64,000 nt of DNA, from NCBI GenBank assembly GCA_037893225.1, contig JAZGUH010000279.1, positions 62,001 through 126,000 on the forward strand, given 5' to 3'. Of the stretch, positions 25,949 to 38,717 are shown piece by piece. Source of the DNA: Hippasteria phrygiana. Taxonomy: Eukaryota > Echinodermata > Asteroidea > Valvatida > Goniasteridae. A program made the position numbers and the translations under genes. Under the pieces are notes generated by a model. The model had not been told where the DNA came from. It was given only the letters and a program-made list of their open reading frames with translations, and searched no databases. Every line of letters starts with the position of its first letter. Positions within the stretch are counted from its first letter, which is position 1.

Positions 25949-28766
25949 CCATGGAATTTGACATGCATGGAACAATAAATAGACGGTAATATGTACACAG
26001 ATGTTGGCCGGAAAGGAAATAAACATTGCGAGGTTTGAATTTTCTCCACAAGTGTTAATTCTAAGAAGCCGCCGATAATTGCAACATGTAGCGCCAGATC
26101 TAAGCTATCCATACATGTCAAAATTACTGTATTTGGTTGATATTTCATGCAATTATGAATGAGTAAAGCAAGTCCATACCCCAGGGAATTTGACATGCAT
26201 GGAGGAATAAATAGACGGTAACATGCACACAGATGTTGGCCGGAAAGAAAATAAACATTGCGAGGTTTGAATTTTCTCCACAAGTTTTAACCATAAGAAG
26301 CCGCCGATAATTGCAACATGTAGCGCCAGATCTAAGCTATACATACATGTCAAAATTACTGTATTTGGTTGATATTTCATGCAATTATGAATGAGTAAAG
26401 CAAGTCCATACCCCAGGGAATTTGACAGGCATGGAGCAATAAATAGACGGTAATATGTACACAGATGTTGGCCGGAAAGAAAATAAACATTGCGAGTTTC
26501 GAATTTTCTCCACAAGTTTTAACTCTGGGAAGCCGCCGATGATTGCAACATGTAGCGCCAGATCTAAGCTATACATACATGTCAACATTACTGAATTTGG
26601 TTGATATTTCATGCAATTATGAATGAGTAAAGCAAGTCCATACCCCAGGGAATTTGACAGGCATGGAGCAATAAATAGACGGTAATATGTACACAGATGT
26701 TGGCCGGAAAGAAAATAAACATTGCGAGGTTCGAATTTTCTCTACAAGTTTTAACTCTGGGAAGCCGCCGATGATTGCAACATGTAGCGCCAGATCTAAG
26801 CTATACATACATGTCAAAATTACTGGATTTGGTTGATATTTCATGCAATTATGAATGAGTAAAGCAAGTCCATACCCCAGGGAATTTGACATGCATGGAG
26901 CAATAAATAGACGGTAATATGTACACAGATGTTGGCCGGAAAGAAAATAAACATTGCGAGTTTCGAATTTTCTCCACAAGTTTTAACTCTGGGAAGCCGC
27001 CGATGATTGCAACATGTAGCGCCAGATCTAAGCTATACATACATGTCAACATTACTGAATTTGGTTGATATTTCATGCAATTATGAATGAGTAAAGCAAG
27101 TCCATACCCCAGGGAATTTGACAGGCATGGAGCAATAAATAGACGGTAATATGTACACAGATGTTGGCCGGAAAGAAAATAAACATTGCGAGGTTCGAAT
27201 TTTCTCTACAAGTTTTAACTCTGGGAAGCCGCCGATGATTGCAACATGTAGCGCCAGATCTAAGCTATACATACATGTCAAAATTACTGGATTTGGTTGA
27301 TATTTCATGCAATTATGAATGAGTAAAGCAAGTCCATACCCCAGGGAATTTGACATGCATGGAGCAATAAATAGACGGTAATATGTACACAGATGTTGGC
27401 CGGAAAGAAAATAAACATTGCGAGGTTTGAATTTTCTCCACAAGTGTTAACTCTAAGAAGCCGCCGATAATTGCAACATGTAGCGCCAGATCTAAGCTAT
27501 CCATACATGTCAAAATTACTGTATTTGGTTGATATTTCATGCAATTATGAATGAGTAAAGCAAGTCCATACCCCAGGGAATTTGACATGCACGGAGCAAT
27601 AAATAGACGGTAACATGCACACAGATGTTGGCCGGAAAGAAAATAAACATTGCGAGGTTTGAATTTTCTCCACAAGTTTTAACTCTAAGAAGCCGCCGAT
27701 AATTGCAACATGTAGCGCCAGATCTAAGCTATACATACATGTCAAAATTACTGGATTTGGTTGATATTTCATGCAATTATGAATGAGTAAAGCAAGTCCA
27801 TACCCCAGGGAATTTGACGTGCGTGGAGCAATAAATAGACGGTAATATGTACACAGATGTTGGCCGGAAAGAAAATAAACATTGCGAGGTTTGAATTTTC
27901 TCTACAAGTTTGAACTCTAAGAAGCCGCCGATGATTGCAACATGTAGCGCCAGATCTAAGCTATACATACATGTCAAAATTACTGCATTTGGTTGATATT
28001 TCATGCAATTATGAATGAGTAAAGCAAGTCCATACCCCAGGGAATTTGACAGGCATGGAGCAATAAATAAAAGGTAATATGCACACAGATGGTGGCCGGA
28101 AAGAAAATAAACATTGCGAGGTTTGAATTTTCTCCACAAGTGTTAACTCTAAGAAGCCGCCGATGATTGCAACATGTAGCGCCAGATCTAAGCTATCCAT
28201 ACATGTCAAAATTACTGAATTTGGTTGATATTTCATGCAATTATGAATGAGTAAAGCAAGTCCATACCCCAGGGAATTTGACATGCATGGAGCAATAAAT
28301 AGACGGTAATATGTACACAGATGTTGGCCGGAAAGAAAATAAACATTGCGAGGTTTGAATTTTCTCTACAAGTTTGAACTCTAAGAAGCCGCCGATAATT
28401 GCAACATGTAGCGCCAGATCTAAGCTATCCATACATGTCAAAATTACTGAATTTGGTTGATATTTCATGCAATTATGAATGAGTAAAGCAAGTCCATACC
28501 CCAGGGAATTTGACATGCATGGAGCAATAAATAGACGGTAACATGTACACAGATGTTGGCCGGAAAGAAAATAAACATTGCGAGGTTTGAATTTTCTCTA
28601 CAAGTTTTAACTCTGGGAAGCCGCCGATGATTGCAACATGTAGCGCCAGATCTAAGCTATACATACAAGTCAAAATTACTGCATTTGGTTGATATTTCAT
28701 GCAATTATGAATGAGTAAAGCAAGTCCATACCCCAGGGAATTTGACAGGCATGGAGCAATAAATAA
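25435..28766 (+). repeat. 29-monomer-offset copy of 18,707-22,038
   Basis: About 3.3 kb of 18,707-22,038 recurs at 6,728 bp (29 monomers). The copies separate at 18,706/25,434 (T against A) on the left and, on the right, where one has AAATAGACGG and the other AAATAAAAGG. The first copy alone has GGAATCTGAC near 18,765 and TTTGTTTGAT near 20,104. This block overlaps the 11-monomer duplication, so at least two events are layered here. Confidence 0.8.
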
Positions 28767-29788
28767 AAGGTAATATGCACACAGATGGTGGCCGGAAAGA
28801 AAATAAACATTGCGAGGTTTGAATTTTCTCCACAAGTGTTAACTCTAAGAAGCCGCCGATGATTGCAACATGTAGCGCCAGATCTAAGCTATACATACAT
28901 GTCAAAATTACTGCATTTGGTTGATATTTCATGCAATTATGAATGAGTAAAGCAAGTCCATACCCCAGGGAATTTGACAGGCATGGAGCAATAAATAAAA
29001 GGTAATATGCACACAGATGGTGGCCGGAAAGAAAATAAACATTGCGAGGTTTGAATTTTCTCCACAAGTGTTAACTCTAAGAAGCCGCCGATGATTGCAA
29101 CATGTAGCGCCAGATCTAAGCTATCCATACATGTCAAAATTACTGAATTTGGTTGATATTTCATGCAATTATGAATGAGTAAAGCAAGTCCATACCCCAG
29201 GGAATTTGACATGCATGGAGCAATAAATAGACGGTAATATGTACACAGATGTTGGCCGGAAAGAAAATAAACATTGCGAGGTTTGAATTTTCTCTACAAG
29301 TTTGAACTCTAAGAAGCCGCCGATAATTGCAACATGTAGCGCCAGATCTAAGCTATCCATACATGTCAAAATTACTGAATTTGGTTGATATTTCATGCAA
29401 TTATGAATGAGTAAAGCAAGTCCATACCCCAGGGAATTTGACATGCATGGAGCAATAAATAGACGGTAACATGTACACAGATGTTGGCCGGAAAGAAAAT
29501 AAACATTGCGAGGTTTGAATTTTCTCTACAAGTTTTAACTCTGGGAAGCCGCCGATGATTGCAACATGTAGCGCCAGATCTAAGCTATACATACAAGTCA
29601 AAATTACTGCATTTGGTTGATATTTCATGCAATTATGAATGAGTAAAGCAAGTCCATACCCCAGGGAATTTGACAGGCATGGAGCAATAAATAAAAGGTA
29701 ATATGCACACAGATGGTGGCCGGAAAGAAAATAAACATTGCGAGGTTTGAATTTTCTCCACAAGTGTTAACTCTAAGAAGCCGCCGAT
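27913..29788 (+). repeat. 4-monomer tandem duplication
   Basis: 27,913-28,860 recurs at 28,841-29,788, offset 928 bp (four monomers). Both contain, in order, a GATGGTGG monomer, a TTTGAACTCTAAG monomer with TATCC, an AACATGTAC / TACAAGTC monomer and another GATGGTGG monomer. I saw no difference between the copies by eye. Confidence 0.83.
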
Positions 29789-31066
29789 AATTGCAACATG
29801 TAGCGCCAGATCTAAGCTATCCATACATGTCAAAATAACTGTATTTGGTTGATATTTCATGCAATTATGAATGAGTAAAGCAAGTCCATACCCCAGGGAA
29901 TTTGACACGCATGGAGCAATAAATAGACGGTAATATGTACACAGATGTTGGCCGGAAAGAAAATAAACATTGCGAGGTTTGAATTTTCTCCACAAGTTTT
30001 AACTCTAAGAAGCCGCCGATAATTGCAACATGTAGCGCCAGATCTAAGCTATACATACATGTCAACATTACTGAATTTGGTTGATGTTTCATGCAATTAT
30101 GAATGAGTAAAGCAAGTCCATACCCCAGGGAATTTGACAGGCATGGAGCAATAAATAGACGGTAATATGTACACAGATGTTGGCCGGAAAGAAAATAAAC
30201 ATTGCGAGGTTCGAATTTTCTCTACAAGTTTTAACTCTGGGAAGCCGCCGATGATTGCAACATGTAGCGCCAGATCTAAGCTATACATACATGTCAAAAT
30301 TACTGGATTTGGTTGATATTTCATGCAATTATGAATGAGTAAAGCAAGTCCATACCCCAGGGAATTTGACAGGCATGGAGCAATAAATAAAAGGTAATAT
30401 GCACACAGATGGTGGCCGGAAAGAAAATAAACATTGCGAGGTTTGAATTTTCTCCACAAGTGTTAACTCTAAGAAGCCGCCGATAATTGCAACATGTAGC
30501 GCCAGATCTAAGCTATCCATACATGTCAAAATAACTGTATTTGGTTGATATTTCATGCAATTATGAATGAGTAAAGCAAGTCCATACCCCAGGGAATTTG
30601 ACACGCATGGAGCAATAAATAGACGGTAATATGTACACAGATGTTGGCCGGAAAGAAAATAAACATTGCGAGGTTTGAATTTTCTCCACAAGTTTTAACT
30701 CTAAGAAGCCGCCGATAATTGCAACATGTAGCGCCAGATCTAAGCTATACATACATGTCAACATTACTGAATTTGGTTGATGTTTCATGCAATTATGAAT
30801 GAGTAAAGCAAGTCCATACCCCAGGGAATTTGACAGGCATGGAGCAATAAATAGACGGTAATATGTACACAGATGTTGGCCGGAAAGAAAATAAACATTG
30901 CGAGGTTCGAATTTTCTCTACAAGTTTTAACTCTGGGAAGCCGCCGATGATTGCAACATGTAGCGCCAGATCTAAGCTATACATACATGTCAAAATTACT
31001 GGATTTGGTTGATATTTCATGCAATTATGAATGAGTAAAGCAAGTCCATACCCCAGGGAATTTGAC
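29612..31066 (+). repeat. 3-monomer tandem duplication
   Basis: 29,612-30,370 recurs at 30,308-31,066, offset 696 bp (three monomers). Shared markers in order are AAATAAAAGG with GATGGTGG, CAAAATAACTGTATTT with GACACGCATGG, then GTCAACAT with TTGATGTTT. The ends are set by TGCATTT against TGGATTT on the left and GACAGGCATGG against GACATGCATGG on the right. Confidence 0.8.
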
Positions 31067-32556
31067 ATGCATGGAGCAATAAATAGACGGTAATATGTAC
31101 ACAGATGTTGGCCGGAAAGAAAATAAACATTGCGAGGTTTGAATTTTCTCCACAAGTGTTAACTCTAAGAAGCCGCCGATGATTGCAACATGTAGCGCCA
31201 GATCTAAGCTATCCATACATGTCAAAATTACTGAATTTGGTTGATATTTCATGCAATTATGAATGAGTAAAGCAAGTCCATACCCCAGGGAATTTGACAT
31301 GCATGGAGCAATAAATAGACGGTAACATGCACACAGATGTTGGCCGGAAAGAAAATAAACATTGCGAGGTTTGAATTTTCTCCACAAGTTTTAACCCTAA
31401 GAAGCCGCCGATAATTGCAACATGTAGCGCCAGATCTAAGCTATACATACAAGTCAAAATTACTGGATTTGGTTGATATTTCTTGCAATTTTGAATGAGT
31501 AAAGCAAGTCTATACCCCATGGAATTTGACATGCATGGAGCAATAAATAGACGGTAACATGCACACATATGTTGGCCGGAAAGAAAATAAACATTGCGAG
31601 GTTTGAATTTTCTCCACAAGTTTTAACTCTGAGAAGCCGCCGATGATTGCAACATGTAGCGCCAGATCTAAGCTATACATACATGTCAAAATTACTGGAT
31701 TTGGTTGATATTTCATGCAATTATGAATGAGTAAAGCAAGTCCATACCCCAGGGAATTTGACATGCATGGAGCAATAAATAGACGGTAATATGTACACAG
31801 ATGTTGGCCGGAAAGAAAATAAACATTGCGAGGTTTGAATTTTCTCCACAAGTGTTAACTATAAGAAGCCGCCGATGATTGCAACATGTAGCGCCAGATC
31901 TAAGCTATACATACATGTCAAAATTACTGAATTTGGTTGATATTTCATGCAATTATGAATGAGTAAAGCAAGTCCATACCCCATGGAATTTGACATGCAT
32001 GGAGCAATAAATAGACGGTAATATGTACACAGATGTTGGCCGGAAAGGAAATAAACATTGCGAGGTTTGAATTTTCTCCACAAGTGTTAATTCTAAGAAG
32101 CCGCCGATAATTGCAACATGTAGCGCCAGATCTAAGCTATCCATACATGTCAAAATTACTGTATTTGGTTGATATTTCATGCAATTATGAATGAGTAAAG
32201 CAAGTCCATACCCCAGGGAATTTGACATGCATGGAGGAATAAATAGACGGTAATATGTACACAGATGTTGGCCGGAAAGAAAATAAACATTGCGAGGTTT
32301 GAATTTTCTCTACAAGTTTGAACTCTAAGAAGCCGCCGATGATTGCAACATGTAGCGCCAGATCTAAGCTATACATACATGTCAAAATTACTGCATTTGG
32401 TTGATATTTCATGCAATTATGAATGAGTAAAGCAAGTCCATACCCCAGGGAATTTGACAGGCATGGAGCAATAAATAAAAGGTAATATGCACACAGATGG
32501 TGGCCGGAAAGAAAATAAACATTGCGAGGTTTGAATTTTCTCCACAAGTGTTAACT
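30089..32556 (+). repeat. 58-monomer-offset copy of 16,633-19,100
   Basis: This matches 16,633-19,100 at 13,456 bp, 58 monomers (twice 29). The shared order includes the CAATTTTGAATG / GTCTATACC monomer, the ACATATGTTGG monomer, the CCCCATGGAA monomer and the GGAGGAATAAA monomer. Differences include TTTCTTGCAATT and CCCCATGGAA near 31,482 and 31,519 in this copy. Confidence 0.75.
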
Positions 32557-33355
32557 CTAAGAAGCCGCCGATGATTGCAACATGTAGCGCCAGATCTAAG
32601 CTATCCATACATGTCAAAATGACTGAATTTGGTTGATATTTCATGCAATTATGAATGAGTAAAGCAAGTCCATACCCCAGGGAATTTGACATGCATGGAG
32701 CAATAAATAGACGGTAATATGTACACAGATGTTGGCCGGAAAGAAAATAAACATTGCGAGGTTTGAATTTTCTCTACAAGTTTGAACTCTAAGAAGCCGC
32801 CGATAATTGCAACATGTAGCGCCAGATCTAAGCTATCCATACATGTCAAAATTACTGAATTTGGTTGATATTTCATGCAATTATGAATGAGTAAAGCAAG
32901 TCCATACCCCAGGGAATTTGACATGCATGGAGCAATAAATAGACGGTAACATGTACACAGATGTTGGCCGGAAAGAAAATAAACATTGCGAGGTTTGAAT
33001 TTTCTCTACAAGTTTTAACTCTGGGAAGCCGCCGATGATTGCAACATGTAGCGCCAGATCTAAGCTATACATACAAGTCAAAATTACTGCATTTGGTTGA
33101 TATTTCATGCAATTATGAATGAGTAAAGCAAGTCCATACCCCAGGGAATTTGACAGGCATGGAGCAATAAATAGACGGTAACATGTACACAGATGTTGGC
33201 CGGAAAGAAAATAAACATTGCGAGGTTTGAATTTTCTCTACAAGTTTTAACTCTGGGAAGCCGCCGATGATTGCAACATGTAGCGCCAGATCTAAGCTAT
33301 ACATACAAGTCAAAATTACTGCATTTGGTTGATATTCCATGCAATTATGAATGAG

Positions 33356-35266
33356 TAAAGCAAGTCCATACCCCAGGGAATTTGACAGGCATGGAGCAAT
33401 AAATAAAAGGTAATATGCACACAGATGGTGGCCGGAAAGAAAATAAACATTGCGAGGTTTGAATTTTCTCCACAAGTGTTAACTCTAAGAAGCCGCCGAT
33501 AATTGCAACATGTAGCGCCAGATCTAAGCTATCCATACATGTCAAAATAACTGTATTTGGTTGATATTTCATGCAATTATGAATGAGTAAAGCAAGTCCA
33601 TACCCCAGGGAATTTGACACGCATGGAGCAATAAATAGACGGTAATATGTACACAGATGTTGGCCGGAAAGAAAATAAACATTGCGAGGTTTGAATTTTC
33701 TCCACAAGTTTTAACTCTAAGAAGCCGCCGATAATTGCAACATGTAGCGCCAGATCTAAGCTATACATACATGTCAACATTACTGAATTTGGTTGATGTT
33801 TCATGCAATTATGAATGAGTAAAGCAAGTCCATACCCCAGGGAATTTGACAGGCATGGAGCAATAAATAGACGGTAATATGTACACAGATGTTGGCCGGA
33901 AAGAAAATAAACATTGCGAGGTTCGAATTTTCTCTACAAGTTTTAACTCTGGGAAGCCGCCGATGATTGCAACATGTAGCGCCAGATCTAAGCTATACAT
34001 ACATGTCAAAATTACTGGATTTGGTTGATATTTCATGCAATTATGAATGAGTAAAGCAAGTCCATACCCCAGGGAATTTGACATGCATGGAGCAATAAAT
34101 AGACGGTAATATGTACACAGATGTTGGCCGGAAAGAAAATAAACATTGCGAGGTTTGAATTTTCTCCACAAGTGTTAACTCTAAGAAGCCGCCGATGATT
34201 GCAACATGTAGCGCCAGATCTAAGCTATCCATACATGTCAAAATTACTGAATTTGGTTGATATTTCATGCAATTATGAATGAGTAAAGCAAGTCCATACC
34301 CCAGGGAATTTGACATGCATGGAGCAATAAATAGACGGTAACATGCACACAGATGTTGGCCGGAAAGAAAATAAACATTGCGAGGTTTGAATTTTCTCCA
34401 CAAGTTTTAACCCTAAGAAGCCGCCGATAATTGCAACATGTAGCGCCAGATCTAAGCTATACATACAAGTCAAAATTACTGGAATTGGTTGATATTTCAT
34501 GCAATTTTGAATGAGTAAAGCAAGTCTATACCCCAGGGAATTTGACATGCATGGAGCAATAAATAGACGGTAACATGCACACATATGTTGGCCGGAAAGA
34601 AAATAAACATTGCGAGGTTTGAATTTTCTCCACAAGTTTTAACTCTGAGAAGCCGCCGATGATTGCAACATGTAGCGCCAGATCTAAGCTATACATACAT
34701 GTCAAAATTACTGGATTTGGTTGATATTTCATGCAATTATGAATGAGTAAAGCAAGTCCATACCCCAGGGAATTTGACATGCATGGAGCAATAAATAGAC
34801 GGTAATATGTACACAGATGTTGGCCGGAAAGAAAATAAACATTGCGAGGTTTGAATTTTCTCCACAAGTGTTAACTATAAGAAGCCGCCGATGATTGCAA
34901 CATGTAGCGCCAGATCTAAGCTATACATACATGTCAAAATTACTGAATTTGGTTGATATTTCATGCAATTATGAATGAGTAAAGCAAGTCCATACCCCAT
35001 GGAATTTGACATGCATGGAGCAATAAATAGACGGTAATATGTACACAGATGTTGGCCGGAAAGGAAATAAACATTGCGAGGTTTGAATTTTCTCCACAAG
35101 TGTTAATTCTAAGAAGCCGCCGATAATTGCAACATGTAGCGCCAGATCTAAGCTATCCATACATGTCAAAATTACTGTATTTGGTTGATATTTCATGCAA
35201 TTATGAATGAGTAAAGCAAGTCCATACCCCAGGGAATTTGACATGCATGGAGGAATAAATAGACGG
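33356..35266 (+). repeat. 13-monomer-offset copy of 30,340-32,250
   Basis: This matches 30,340-32,250 at 3,016 bp (13 monomers). The same offset recurs independently at 41-48 kb and 56-62 kb. The right end lies where GGAGGAATAAA continues into AATATGTAC in copy 1 and AACATGCAC in copy 2. A copy-specific change is TGGAATTGG for TGGATTTGG near 34,485. Confidence 0.8.
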
Positions 35267-35927
35267 TAACATGCACACAGATGTTGGCCGGAAAGAAAAT
35301 AAACATTGCGAGGTTTGAATTTTCTCCACAAGTTTTAACCCTAAGAAGCCGCCGATAATTGCAACACGTAGCGCCAGATCTAAGCTATACATACAAGTCA
35401 AAATTACTGGATTTGGTTGATATTTCATGCAATTTTGAATGAGTAAAGCAAGTCTATACCCCAGGGAATTTGACATGCATGGAGCAATAAATAGACGATA
35501 ACATGCACACATATGTTGGCCGGAAAGAAAATAAACATTGCGAGGTTTGAATTTTCTCCACAAGTTTTAACTCTGAGAAGCCGCCGATAATTGCAACATG
35601 TAGCGCCAGATCTAAGCTATACATACATGTCAAAATTACTGGATTTGGTTGATATTTCATGCAATTATGAATGAGTAAAGCAAGTCCATACCCCATGGAA
35701 TTTGACATGCATGGAGCAATAAATAGACGGTAATATGTACACAGATGTTGGCCGGAAAGGAAATAAACATTGCGAGGTTTGAATTTTCTCCACAAGTGTT
35801 AATTCTAAGAAGCCGCCGATAATTGCAACATGTAGCGCCAGATCTAAGCTTTCCATACATGTCAAAATTACTGTATTTGGTTGATATTTCATGCAATTAT
35901 GAATGCGTAAAGCAAGTCCATACCCCA

Positions 35928-35931
35928 GGGG
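35928..35931 (+). other. Single-G insertion, first instance
   Basis: The monomer reads CCCCAGGGGAATT where all others outside this cluster read CCCCAGGGAATT. The monomer is 233 bp. The same change occurs at 37,553-37,556 and 38,714-38,717 and nowhere else I could find. Confidence 0.93.
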
Positions 35932-37552
35932 AATTTGACATGCATGGAGGAATAAATAGACGGTAACATGCACACAGATGTTGGCCGGAAAGAAAATAAA
36001 CATTGCGAGGTTTGAATTTTCTCCACAAGTTTTAACCCTAAGAAGCCGCCGATAATTGCAACATGTAGCGCCAGATCTAAGCTATACATACATGTCAAAA
36101 TTACTGTATTTGGTTGATATTTCATGCAATTATGAATGAGTAAAGCAAGTCCATACCCCAGGGAATTTGACAGGCATGGAGCAATAAATAGACGGTAATA
36201 TGTACACAGATGTTGGCCGGAAAGAAAATAAACATTGCGAGTTTCGAATTTTCTCCACAAGTTTTAACTCTGGGAAGCCGCCGATGATTGCAACATGTAG
36301 CGCCAGATCTAAGCTATACATACATGTCAAAATTACTGGATTTGGTTGATATTTCATGCAATTATGAATGAGTAAAGCAAGTCCATACCCCAGGGAATTT
36401 GACATGCATGGAGCAATAAATAGACGGTAATATGTACACAGATGTTGGCCGGAAAGAAAATAAACATTGCGAGGTTTGAATTTTCTCCACAAGTTTTAAC
36501 TCTAAGAAGCCGCCGATAATTGCAACATGTAGCGCCAGATCTAAGCTATACATACATGTCAAAATTACTGGATTTGGTTGATATTTCATGCAATTATGAA
36601 TGAGTAAAGCAAGTCCATACCCCAGGGAATTTGACGTGCGTGGAGCAATAAATAGACGGTAATATGTACACAGATGTTGGCCGGAAAGAAAATAAACATT
36701 GCGAGGTTTGAATTTTCTCTACAAGTTTGAACTCTAAGAAGCCGCCGATGATTGCAACATGTAGCGCCAGATCTAAGCTATCCATACATGTCAAAATTAC
36801 TGTATTTGGTTGATATTTCATGCAATTATGAATGAGTAAAGCAAGTCCATACCCCAGGGAATTTGACATGCATGGAGGAATAAATAGACGGTAACATGCA
36901 CACAGATGTTGGCCGGAAAGAAAATAAACATTGCGAGGTTTGAATTTTCTCCACAAGTTTTAACCCTAAGAAGCCGCCGATAATTGCAACATGTAGCGCC
37001 AGATCTAAGCTATACATACAAGTCAAAATTACTGGATTTGGTTGATATTTCATGCAATTTTGAATGAGTAAAGCAAGTCTATACCCCAGGGAATTTGACA
37101 TGCATGGAGCAATAAATAGACGGTAACATGCACACATATGTTGGCCGGAAAGAAAATAAACATTGCGAGGTTTGAATTTTCTCCACAAGTTTTAACTCTG
37201 AGAAGCCGCCGATAATTGCAACATGTAGCGCCAGATCTAAGCTATACATACATGTCAAAATTACTGGATTTGGTTGATATTTCATGCAATTATGAATGAG
37301 TAAAGCAAGTCCATACCCCATGGAATTTGACATGCATGGAGCAATAAATAGACGGTAATATGTACACAGATGTTGGCCGGAAAGGAAATAAACATTGCGA
37401 GGTTTGAATTTTCTCCACAAGTGTTAATTCTAAGAAGCCGCCGATAATTGCAACATGTAGCGCCAGATCTAAGCTATCCATACATGTCAAAATTACTGTA
37501 TTTGGTTGATATTTCATGCAATTATGAATGAGTAAAGCAAGTCCATACCCCA

Positions 37553-37556
37553 GGGG
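37553..37556 (+). other. Single-G insertion, second instance
   Basis: Same four-G run as at 35,928, located 1,625 bp downstream within the 7-monomer copy. Confidence 0.93.
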
Positions 37557-38713
37557 AATTTGACATGCATGGAGGAATAAATAGACGGTAACATGCACAC
37601 AGATGTTGGCCGGAAAGAAAATAAACATTGCGAGGTTTGAATTTTCTCCACAAGTTTTAACCCTAAGAAGCCGCCGATAATTGCAACATGTAGCGCCAGA
37701 TCTAAGCTATACATACATGTCAAAATTACTGTATTTGGTTGATATTTCATGCAATTATGAATGAGTAAAGCAAGTCCATACCCCAGGGAATTTGACAGGC
37801 ATGGAGCAATAAATAGACGGTAATATGTACACAGATGTTGGCCGGAAAGAAAATAAACATTGCGAGGTTTGAATTTTCTCTACAAGTTTGAACTCTAAGA
37901 AGCCGCCGATGATTGCAACATGTAGCGCCAGATCTAAGCTATCCATACATGTCAAAATTACTGTATTTGGTTGATATTTCATGCAATTATGAATGAGTAA
38001 AGCAAGTCCATACCCCAGGGAATTTGACATGCATGGAGGAATAAATAGACGGTAACATGCACACAGATGTTGGCCGGAAAGAAAATAAACATTGCGAGGT
38101 TTGAATTTTCTCCACAAGTTTTAACCCTAAGAAGCCGCCGATAATTGCAACATGTAGCGCCAGATCTAAGCTATACATACAAGTCAAAATTACTGGATTT
38201 GGTTGATATTTCATGCAATTTTGAATGAGTAAAGCAAGTCTATACCCCAGGGAATTTGACATGCATGGAGCAATAAATAGACGGTAACATGCACACATAT
38301 GTTGGCCGGAAAGAAAATAAACATTGCGAGGTTTGAATTTTCTCCACAAGTTTTAACTCTGAGAAGCCGCCGATAATTGCAACATGTAGCGCCAGATCTA
38401 AGCTATACATACATGTCAAAATTACTGGATTTGGTTGATATTTCATGCAATTATGAATGAGTAAAGCAAGTCCATACCCCATGGAATTTGACATGCATGG
38501 AGCAATAAATAGACGGTAATATGTACACAGATGTTGGCCGGAAAGGAAATAAACATTGCGAGGTTTGAATTTTCTCCACAAGTGTTAATTCTCAGAAGCC
38601 GCCGATAATTGCAACATGTAGCGCCAGATCTAAGCTATCCATACATGTCAAAATTACTGTATTTGGTTGATATTTCATGCAATTATGAATGAGTAAAGCA
38701 AGTCCATACCCCA

Positions 38714-38717
38714 GGGG
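38714..38717 (+). other. Single-G insertion, third instance
   Basis: Same four-G run, 1,161 bp after the second instance, within the 5-monomer copy. After this point the phase is +2 relative to the window start and stays so to the end. Confidence 0.93.

Larger units (their letters stand above)
35130..37865 (+). repeat. 7-monomer duplication carrying a G insertion
   Basis: 35,130-36,240 recurs at 36,755-37,865, offset 1,625 bp: seven monomers plus one inserted base. Both copies carry CCCCAGGGGAATT (extra G, at 35,928-35,931 and 37,553-37,556). Copy 1 has extra private changes (AACACGTAG at 35,367, AGACGATAAC near 35,497, AGCTTTCC at 35,851, AATGCGTAA near 35,906) that copy 2 lacks. Copy 1 as it stands now therefore cannot be the direct template without later mutation. 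Confidence 0.85.

Noticed and set aside
35657..35896. Unusual frames on the satellite near 35.7-39.0 kb
   Set aside because: They result from the extra G (35,928; 37,553; 38,714) shifting the repeat frame, not from a different sequence.
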